From: Rubrivirga sp046845755
Lineage (GTDB): Bacteria; Bacteroidota; Rhodothermia; Rhodothermales; Rubricoccaceae
Assembly: GCF_046845755.1 (NCBI RefSeq)
Contig: NZ_CP177357.1
Location: 930,001 to 994,000, forward strand
Direction of reading: 5' to 3'
DNA: 64,000 bases
Shown here: positions 1 to 6,365 of the stretch, one piece after another
Numbering within the stretch: the first letter of the stretch is position 1
How the letters are laid out: the number at the start of each line of letters is the position of its first letter
Program-made: the position numbers and the translations under genes
Notes under the pieces: model-generated
What the model saw: the letters and a program-made list of their open reading frames with translations, nothing else
Told to the model about the DNA's origin: nothing
Databases searched by the model: none

Positions 1-2
1 CC

Positions 3-170
3 GAAAAGTCCCCGTTCCTCCAGGTCGCCGACTTGTTCACGTCGTCGGTGGGTCGGATCGCGAACGTCGATGGGGACGGTCCCAAGGACGAGTTCGCCCG
101 CTACTTCCTCGAAGCTGTCGGGGGAACCCTCGACGATCCTGGGTCGGATCGGGCGGTGGTGCTCACTTGA
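3..170 (+). CDS. C-terminal end of a DUF3800-like protein (partial)
   Basis: An open frame enters from the left edge and stops at TGA 168-170, giving the last 55 residues of a protein whose start is outside the window. The stretch FLQVADLFTSSVGRIAN followed by an aromatic helix resembles the C-terminal 'LQ-x-ADL' signature of DUF3800 proteins, a family common on mobile elements and near restriction systems and thought to have an RNase H-like fold. The frame has the local GC-rich codon use and is followed by a convergent gene 32 bp away. The family call rests on one motif only; a coding end is more secure than the family name. Confidence 0.45.
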   Translation, partial: EKSPFLQVADLFTSSVGRIANVDGDGPKDEFARYFLEAVGGTLDDPGSDRAVVLT

Positions 171-202
171 CGTCGTGAGCGTGCCCCGGTGCGTTTCCGC
201 AG

Positions 203-1381
203 CTACGCCCCGGTCACAAGACCGGCAGCCCGGAGGTAGTTGCCGAATCGGCGGACGACGTAGACCTCGGCGGCGTCCCTGCACTTGTCCGCGATCTCGG
301 TCAACGCCGCCAGGACTTCGCCGAACGTTGCATCGACCGAGACCAAGGCGGGGTTCGTCTCCTCCTCGAAGAGGGCTATCAAGTTGCGCCTGAGTCTGTC
401 GGGCGTCTGGAAGTACGCCTTCTGGCACTCGACCAGGACCGTCAGCCCGTTTGCCTCATCGACGATCTGGAGGTCGGTCGCACCCCGCCGTACCGAGTCG
501 CGTGCGTCCTCATCGAGGAGGTCGAACTCCGAGCGGACCCGGATGTCGCCGTACTCCTTCTCCATCCCCTCGGTGAACCGGAAGGCGACGAACCGTCCGC
601 TCCCCTCCGAGAGTCGCTCCACCTCGGCGGGTGCGTCGAGGTGGATGAGGACCGGCTCCGTCGAAGAGGGCACGTAGCCCGACGCGAGCGGAGCCGCTCG
701 GAGGACCACGCGCTCGACGAACTGGCGAACGCGCTCCGGCGCGAGCCCCTTCAAGACCAGTGCCAGCGCGCGGGCGGGCTCGTCCGAGTTGATGACGGTG
801 TCCAAGTCGTCGAAGGGCGGTCCGGGCTTGCTCGCGTCATGCGCCTTCCGCGTCATGACCTCGGCGGAGCTCTGCGGGGGATAGACGAACGAGACGGGGG
901 CGTTCGCGACCCTGGACGTGAGCCGGACGATCCCGTCAGGAGTGGGCGTGGCGTCGCCTACCCGCGTCCCGTCCTCGCCGGGGACGACGAGCACGCCGTT
1001 CGTCTCGGGACCGCAGTACAAGAACGGCGCGCCCCCGAGCCTCTCCGTCAACTTTGCCAGTCGGGCGAGGTCGACCCCTGGAACGAGGTAGACCCGGCTA
1101 GGACGGGACGCCTCAGGATGAACGTCCAGCAGAACGAAACCGAACTCCGGGAGGCACCGCTCGACCGTCCTGAGGATCTCTGTACGGTCCACCGGCTTTG
1201 CCCAAGGCTCGGGGAGCGGGAAGAGCCCGAACGACGACACGCCGTCCCCCAGGGCGCTCTGGAGCGCGAGTGTGAGAGACACTTCGGTGAGGTGACGCGT
1301 GTCGAGGTGGTCCCTGGAGTGTTCCTCTGCGTTGAGAACGTCGGCGTACGTCAGCCGCTCCGACTCGTCTCGGTCCGTCAC
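203..1381 (-). CDS. Hypothetical protein, possible PD-(D/E)xK-like C-terminal half
   Basis: This 392-residue soluble protein is the last gene of a three-gene minus-strand operon; its GTG start overlaps the upstream stop in a GTGA. I do not recognise the family. No signal peptide or membrane segment is visible. In the C-terminal third, an Asp in ATDLQIVD is followed after a short turn by the hydrophobic strand LTVLVECQK, an arrangement reminiscent of the D...ExK core of PD-(D/E)xK nucleases with Gln in place of Lys; this is a weak, inferred resemblance. Location in a defence-rich island and tight coupling to two small genes suggest a single multi-component function, which cannot be named from sequence alone. 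Confidence 0.75.
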   Translation of the reverse strand: MTDRDESERLTYADVLNAEEHSRDHLDTRHLTEVSLTLALQSALGDGVSSFGLFPLPEPWAKPVDRTEILRTVERCLPEFGFVLLDVHPEASRPSRVYLVPGVDLARLAKLTERLGGAPFLYCGPETNGVLVVPGEDGTRVGDATPTPDGIVRLTSRVANAPVSFVYPPQSSAEVMTRKAHDASKPGPPFDDLDTVINSDEPARALALVLKGLAPERVRQFVERVVLRAAPLASGYVPSSTEPVLIHLDAPAEVERLSEGSGRFVAFRFTEGMEKEYGDIRVRSEFDLLDEDARDSVRRGATDLQIVDEANGLTVLVECQKAYFQTPDRLRRNLIALFEEETNPALVSVDATFGEVLAALTEIADKCRDAAEVYVVRRFGNYLRAAGLVTGA

Positions 1382-1602
1382 GACTCGCTCTCGGAGGGGT
1401 CTGGTTGCTCGTCGGTGCGGAGGGCGTCGAGGTTTCCCTCGGCGAGCGCGAGCAGCTTGACGGCGTCCAGCTTCTCGTCGTTGACGAGGCGGCGGAGCTT
1501 CGACAGGGCGCGGGACCGGGCGATGTTCTCCTTGCCAAAGACGAGCTGGTCGGGACTGGTGTACGTGAAGCGGTCTGTCCGGCGTGGTCTCTCGTCGCTC
1601 AT
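1378..1602 (-). CDS. Small hypothetical protein, middle gene of three-gene operon
   Basis: A 74-residue protein beginning MSDERPRRT. The ATG at 1602 was chosen because it overlaps the upstream stop in an ATGA; the longer open frame upstream of it has Arg/Pro-rich shadow composition. The C-terminal half is predicted to be helical and charged (ALSKLRRLVNDEKLDAVKLL) and ends in an acidic Ser/Glu tail. Its own stop overlaps the GTG of the next gene. No family is recognised; size, charge and translational coupling would fit a partner or adaptor of the larger downstream protein, which is inference. Confidence 0.65.
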   Translation of the reverse strand: MSDERPRRTDRFTYTSPDQLVFGKENIARSRALSKLRRLVNDEKLDAVKLLALAEGNLDALRTDEQPDPSESES

Positions 1603-1895
1603 TGGAGGAAGGGTTCGGTGGGGTCGACCGAGTCGGGGTCGCCGCCGGTCAGGGCGAGGAGGTCGAGGAGCGTGCGCTCCAGGTCGTGGACGGCGCACTC
1701 AGGGGTGGCGCCGCTCAGGGCTCGCGCCTCACGCTCGACCTCGTGGAAGAGGGCTTCGAAGTCGGAGATCTCGTCGGTCTCGTCGGAGACCTCGCAGGGG
1801 TCGTGGGAGTGGTCGATATTGCTGACGGAGTCCGTCGGGCTGGAACAGTCTGTATACCGGGATTCCGAACGATTTGTTACACTGTCCCTGTCCAC
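1599..1895 (-). CDS. Small acidic hypothetical protein, first gene of three-gene operon
   Basis: A 98-residue acidic protein whose stop overlaps the next ATG (ATGA at 1599-1602). The C-terminal half (FEALFHEVEREARALSGA) looks helical; the first 30 residues are polar, Ser/Asp-rich and may be disordered, so an internal start is possible although no other ATG lies early in the frame. There is no recognisable domain. The upstream 72 bp to the AT-rich gene at 1968 is the only space for a divergent promoter. Its presence at the head of an overlapping operon is the main support for it being real. Confidence 0.6.
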   Translation of the reverse strand: MDRDSVTNRSESRYTDCSSPTDSVSNIDHSHDPCEVSDETDEISDFEALFHEVEREARALSGATPECAVHDLERTLLDLLALTGGDPDSVDPTEPFLQ

Positions 1896-1967
1896 AGAGG
1901 CGACCCCTCTCAGACCACCGTCAGTCTTCTACCAGAGCATCCCGAGTAATTCGTAATATTCCATTTC

Positions 1968-2798
1968 ATGATGCTATCACTAGGCAATTTGCTCACATAT
2001 GCATATTCAAGAAGATTTATCGATGTGCAAATATTAGATAGTTCAATAGATGTGTTAGATATTGCTCAGAGAAGAATGGGATATGACAAATTTTGGTTCG
2101 ATTGGCTTCCGTCTAGAGTTATTAGTCTTGACGCGCAGATAAACAACTCGGGCAGAATTAGTCATAAAATGATTGAGCATTTAAGGGAAAGCAAAGATGC
2201 AAAGCCGGGCGACATGATATCGTCGATGTTTGAGTTCGGAGATGATTTGTTTGAAGACTATTCCCGGGAGGCGTTAAAAGAGCTAAGTAGCATTCGGATT
2301 CGCGATGTCTACGGTGCTGGGGAGCAGTTGGGATCATTTGCTGGCGGGGCGTTGGGAAGAAAAACAGTGATATCTGTTGTGGCATCTATTTCGGGCTCTT
2401 CGCCGATTCGGAACTACGAATTTAAGCTTTTTGACCTCTTTTGCTATTACCGGTTAATAATGTTACATTTTATATTGCTATATTATTGCTTCATCATAGA
2501 AGAGGATAAATTTTTAAGATTGACCCTAGCTGATCGCATAAGAAACAGCTGGACATCGGTGTATTCATTTGAAAATCTAAAAAAACACGTAATGGATCGC
2601 GTTGTGGAAAGCCTTCGTTCTGACAGGTGGTCCCATGTGGGATTTATAGATACTGATCCCATCAGGTCTAAAAATTCTGATATTTATATGCTCTATGATG
2701 ATTCAATTGTGTCGGGTATGGGATTTTATTCGGGCATAAAAGCAGAAGTAGAAAAATTCAACTCAAAATATAAGGATGTTATCGGTTCAAGCTTTTAA
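1968..2798 (+). CDS. AT-rich orphan protein of unknown function
   Basis: A 276-residue protein in sharply lower-GC DNA than everything around it, with A/T-ending codons where neighbours use G/C. It starts with a tandem ATG (1968, 1971) and no Shine-Dalgarno is seen. The protein is mostly polar, with one strongly hydrophobic, Tyr/Phe/Leu-rich stretch at about residues 155-180 (FCYYRLIMLHFILLYYC) that could be a membrane helix or a buried hairpin, followed by a basic region. I do not recognise the family. The base composition says recent acquisition from a low-GC source, independent of the flanking genes. A phage-defence role is possible from context only. Confidence 0.75.
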   Translation: MMLSLGNLLTYAYSRRFIDVQILDSSIDVLDIAQRRMGYDKFWFDWLPSRVISLDAQINNSGRISHKMIEHLRESKDAKPGDMISSMFEFGDDLFEDYSREALKELSSIRIRDVYGAGEQLGSFAGGALGRKTVISVVASISGSSPIRNYEFKLFDLFCYYRLIMLHFILLYYCFIIEEDKFLRLTLADRIRNSWTSVYSFENLKKHVMDRVVESLRSDRWSHVGFIDTDPIRSKNSDIYMLYDDSIVSGMGFYSGIKAEVEKFNSKYKDVIGSSF

Positions 2799-2806
2799 AT
2801 CTAATT

Positions 2807-2824
2807 TGTTAAACTTAGTTAACA
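2807..2824. promoter_or_regulatory. Palindrome upstream of the hsd operon
   Basis: TGTTAA and its perfect inverse TTAACA are separated by six bases in the 176-bp spacer between the AT-rich gene and hsdM. The symmetry and position are those of an operator for a dimeric repressor, but no regulator gene is adjacent, and short AT-rich palindromes arise easily in this AT-rich spacer. Confidence 0.2.
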
Positions 2825-2974
2825 TTGTGTGATCTAGACTAGTTTGATTCACGATTGTCGAGACATCTGATTGATCCGGCAAGATCGGAGCGTGATTCTA
2901 GATTGCGACACCCATTCTTGACGCCAGCACGCGGTCTATGAGCTGAGCGATCCCCTGAAGGAAGAATCGAATTG

Positions 2975-4693
2975 ATGGCACCCAACTTCCAAGACAAGGC
3001 GTCCTTCATCTGGCAAGTCGCCGACGACCTCCTCCGGGGGACGTTCAAGCGCTCCGAGTACGGCGACGTAACGCTCCCGTTCGTCGTCCTCCGCCGCCTC
3101 GACTGCGTGCTGGAGGAGCGCAAGGAGAACATCCTTGCGACGTACGAGGGGTTCAAGGACCAGCTCACCGAGGACCAGCTCGACGGCGTCCTCCTGAAGA
3201 CGAGCGGGATCGGGTTCTACAACACCTCCCGGTACGACCTGGAGCGCCTCGCCGACGACGCGAACAACATCGAGGTCAACGTCAACGCCTACCTCGGCGG
3301 GTTCTCGCCGAACGTCCGCGAGATCCTCCGGCACTACAAGCTGGAGCCGATCATCGACAAGCTGGCGAAGAACGACCTCCTGTTCCAGCTCGCGGACAAG
3401 ATGACGGAGGTCGACCTCCACCCCTCGAAGGTCTCGAACCACGAGATGGGGTACATCTTCGAGGAGTTGCTCCGCCTCAGCTCAGAGTTTTCGAACGAGA
3501 CGGCAGGCGAACACTATACGCCACGCGAGGTGATTCGGCTCATGGTCCGGCTTCTCCTCGACGGGCACGAGGACGACGTGTCGGGCGAGGGCGTCGTGCG
3601 GACCGTGTTCGACCCGGCGTGCGGGACGGGCGGGATGCTCACGATGGCGCAGGAGCAGGTTCACGAGATCAACCCGAAGGCGCGCGTCCTCCTCTTCGGT
3701 CAGGAGATCAACGACCAGTCGTACGCCATCGCGAAGTCGGACTTCCTCGTGACCGGCGAGGACCCCGGGCGGATCCGGCTCGGGTCGTCGCTCTCGCAGG
3801 ACCAGTTTCGGGGCAACCGGTTCGACTACATGCTCTCGAACCCTCCATTCGGGGTCTCGTGGAAGAAGGAGCGGTCGTTCGTGGAGGAGGAGGCGCAGAC
3901 GGCGAGCGGGCGGTTCTCGGCGGGGACGCCGCGTGTGAGCGACGGAGCGCTCCTCTTCCTCCAGCACATGCTCTCGAAGATGGAGGCGAAGGGGAGCCGC
4001 CTCGCCGTCGTGTTCAACGGAAGCCCCCTGTTCACCGGTGATGCGGGGTCCGGCGAGTCCGAGATCCGGCGGTGGATCATCGAGAACGACTGGCTGGAGG
4101 GGATCGTCGCGCTCCCCGGGGACATGTTCTACAACACGGGGATCTCGACGTACGTCTGGGTGCTGACAAACCGGAAGGCGGAGGACCGGCGCGGGACGGT
4201 CCGCCTCGTGGACGCCTCGGGGGTGTCGACGAAGATGCGGAAGTCGCTCGGCAACAAGCGGAACTACCTCACCGACGCCCAGATCGAGGAGGTCGTCGGG
4301 CTGTACCTCGGCGACGGCGAGGACGACCGGGTGCGGGACTTTGAGAACGAGGCGTTCGGGTACACGAAGGTCCGCGTCGAGCGCCCCCAGTTGAAGAAGG
4401 ACGGCTCGCCGAAGACGGATCGACAGGGCAACCCGAAGCCGGACACGAAGCTCCGTGACTACGAGCGCGTCCCGCTGGTGGACGACGTGGACGCGTACTT
4501 CGAGCGGGAGGTGAGCCCCCACGTACCGGACGCGTGGATGGACAGGGGCGCCGACAAGGTGGGGTACGAGGTCAACTTCACTCGGTACTTTTACCAGTAC
4601 GAGCGGCTCCGGAGCGTGGAGGAGATCACGCGCGATATCCTGGCACTCGACGCCGAGACGGAAGGCATGCTGAAGGAGGTGCTGGAGGCGTGA
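2975..4693 (+). CDS. hsdM: Type I restriction-modification system, methyltransferase subunit HsdM
   Basis: Adenine-N6 methyltransferase subunit of a type I system; two copies join one HsdS to methylate the recognition site. The 572-residue protein has an N-terminal helical HsdM domain (about 1-150), then the SAM-binding motif DPACGTGGM near residue 213 and the catalytic NPPFG (motif IV) near residue 289. A C-terminal extension with charged spacers ends near the stop. The ATG at 2975 was chosen over a TTG one codon earlier because a purine-rich GAAGGAAG lies 10-18 bases upstream. The stop overlaps the GTG of hsdS by four bases. Length is normal for the family, and both catalytic motifs are intact. 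Confidence 0.96.
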   Translation: MAPNFQDKASFIWQVADDLLRGTFKRSEYGDVTLPFVVLRRLDCVLEERKENILATYEGFKDQLTEDQLDGVLLKTSGIGFYNTSRYDLERLADDANNIEVNVNAYLGGFSPNVREILRHYKLEPIIDKLAKNDLLFQLADKMTEVDLHPSKVSNHEMGYIFEELLRLSSEFSNETAGEHYTPREVIRLMVRLLLDGHEDDVSGEGVVRTVFDPACGTGGMLTMAQEQVHEINPKARVLLFGQEINDQSYAIAKSDFLVTGEDPGRIRLGSSLSQDQFRGNRFDYMLSNPPFGVSWKKERSFVEEEAQTASGRFSAGTPRVSDGALLFLQHMLSKMEAKGSRLAVVFNGSPLFTGDAGSGESEIRRWIIENDWLEGIVALPGDMFYNTGISTYVWVLTNRKAEDRRGTVRLVDASGVSTKMRKSLGNKRNYLTDAQIEEVVGLYLGDGEDDRVRDFENEAFGYTKVRVERPQLKKDGSPKTDRQGNPKPDTKLRDYERVPLVDDVDAYFEREVSPHVPDAWMDRGADKVGYEVNFTRYFYQYERLRSVEEITRDILALDAETEGMLKEVLEA

Positions 4694-6018
4694 AGCACTA
4701 CTCTGATTACAAAGCTAGCGGATTTGAGTGGCTCGGCGAGATCCCCGAGCACTGGACGGTTTGCGCTTTCAAGCACTGTGCATCTATCGATAGCGGTCTT
4801 GTCGACCCTCGACTCCCCGAGTACGTTGACCTCCCTCTGATCGCGCCGAACCATGTCGAGTCTGGGACAGGTCGCCTACTGGCGCAGGAGTCGGCTAAAG
4901 ACCAAGGCGCCGACAGCGGGAAGTACCTCTTCGAGCGAGGTGCGGTCATCTACAGCAAGATCCGTCCCGCGCTTGCGAAGGCGTGTATCCCCCCATCGGG
5001 GGGGCTCTGTAGCGCCGACATGTACCCGCTCACTTGTCGGGAGGACGTGGACCCGAGATTCTTGCTTTACGTCCTCATATCGGACTTCTTCACCGATCAA
5101 GCAGTCCTGGCATCGGAGCGTGTCGCGATGCCCAAGGTGAACCGCGACACGCTGGGGGAATTTCGGGTCGCGCTCCCGCCGCTCGACGAACAGCGTCAGT
5201 TGGCGGACTACCTCGACCGGAAAACCGTCGAGGTGGACCGGCTCATTGCGGAGAAGCGGGCTCTCCTCGTTCGCCTCGGGCAGCTTCGGGCATCAGTCAT
5301 CTACACCGCAGTGACTAAGGGGCTCGACCCGGACGCGCCGATGAAGGCGTCGGGTTGGGATTGGATTGGGGGGGTGCCAGACCACTGGACCGTTCCCAAG
5401 ATCAAGTTCGTGGCGCGGGTCGAGAGCGGGCATACGCCGAGCCGGAAGAAGCCGGAGTACTGGGAGAACTGCACTATCCCCTGGGTTACCCTCGGCGACG
5501 TGTGGCAACTCCGGAACGGGCGGACCACCGTCATCACAGAGACGAAGGAGAAGATCAGCGAGCTTGGGATCGAGAACTCGTCCGCGCGTCTCTTGCCGGA
5601 GCGGACCGTCATCCTCTCGCGGACGGCGTCCGTCGGGTTCTCCGGGATCCTCGGGAGCGAGATGGCGACCTCGCAGGACTACGTCTGCTGGGTGTGCGGT
5701 CCGACACTCCGTCCGACGTTCCTCCTGTACGTGCTGCGCGCCATGAAGCGGGAGTTCCGGCGGCTCCTCATGGGATCGACCCACAAAACGATTTACATGC
5801 CGGACGCCAGCGAGTTCGTCACGACGCTCCCGCCCGTCGAGGAGCAAGACCAGATCGTCGCGTACGTCGAGGACAAGACGCGGAGCCTCGACGCTCTGAT
5901 CGACAAGGAGACGGAGGCGGTACGACTCCTTACCGAGTTGCGGTCGTCCTTGATTTCCGAGGTCGTCACCGGCAAGATCGACGTGCGAGAAGATGTGCCT
6001 GTCGAGATGGTCGCATGA
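4690..6018 (+). CDS. hsdS: Type I restriction-modification system, specificity subunit HsdS
   Basis: DNA-recognition subunit with two target-recognition domains. The 442-residue protein starts at GTG 4690, overlapping the hsdM stop (GTGA). Each half begins with the typical W-x-G-x(I/V)P-x-HW motif (WLGEIPEHW near residue 13, WIGGVPDHW near residue 225) and ends with a conserved helical spacer opening in LPPLDEQ or LPPVEEQ. The two long helices set the spacing between the half-sites of a bipartite target. The two recognition domains differ from each other, so the target is expected to be asymmetric. The target sequence itself cannot be read from the protein. Confidence 0.95.
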   Translation: MKHYSDYKASGFEWLGEIPEHWTVCAFKHCASIDSGLVDPRLPEYVDLPLIAPNHVESGTGRLLAQESAKDQGADSGKYLFERGAVIYSKIRPALAKACIPPSGGLCSADMYPLTCREDVDPRFLLYVLISDFFTDQAVLASERVAMPKVNRDTLGEFRVALPPLDEQRQLADYLDRKTVEVDRLIAEKRALLVRLGQLRASVIYTAVTKGLDPDAPMKASGWDWIGGVPDHWTVPKIKFVARVESGHTPSRKKPEYWENCTIPWVTLGDVWQLRNGRTTVITETKEKISELGIENSSARLLPERTVILSRTASVGFSGILGSEMATSQDYVCWVCGPTLRPTFLLYVLRAMKREFRRLLMGSTHKTIYMPDASEFVTTLPPVEEQDQIVAYVEDKTRSLDALIDKETEAVRLLTELRSSLISEVVTGKIDVREDVPVEMVA

Positions 6019-6077
6019 TTCACTAGCTGGACTCGTCGTAACCTCCGCGTGCACCAGTCACCAGACTCCTGAACTCG

Positions 6078-6332
6078 ATGGGGGACGTTTACGCGGAATG
6101 CGGCGAATGCGACGGCAGCGGGGAGGTCCGGATCGGCGACCTCCCATCGGCAGACCGCGAGCTGGCGAAGCGCGACGCGCTCGAACACGACGGCGAGGTC
6201 GCCAGCGACGACGACCTCGTCACTTGCCCCAAATGTGGCGGCGACGGCGAGGTGTGGGTGCGCTGGGAGGAGACCCCCTGGGAGGCAGGGGGCTTCGATA
6301 GCGAGGAGGATTGGGAAGACAACATGTTCTAG
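6078..6332 (+). CDS. Small DnaJ-type zinc-ribbon-like protein inside the hsd operon
   Basis: An 84-residue acidic protein between hsdS and hsdR, same strand. It contains two CxxCxGxG-type elements, CGECDGSGEV near residue 8 and CPKCGGDGEV near residue 50, the pattern that binds one Zn2+ per pair in the DnaJ cysteine-rich domain. The rest is charged, with an acidic C-terminus (SEEDWEDNMF). It is probably a stand-alone zinc ribbon. Its place in the operon suggests a role linked to the restriction complex, for example control or protein-protein contact, but that is inference; cargo genes inserted in type I operons are common. The same residues also fit a generic small zinc protein. Confidence 0.75.
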   Translation: MGDVYAECGECDGSGEVRIGDLPSADRELAKRDALEHDGEVASDDDLVTCPKCGGDGEVWVRWEETPWEAGGFDSEEDWEDNMF

Positions 6333-6365
6333 CCTGAGTCTCCGAATGGTGACCCCTCGAACTCG

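Noticed and set aside
2158..2385. 75-codon minus-strand gene within the AT-rich gene
   Set aside because: Full antisense overlap with a longer, coherent plus-strand frame and no recognisable domain.
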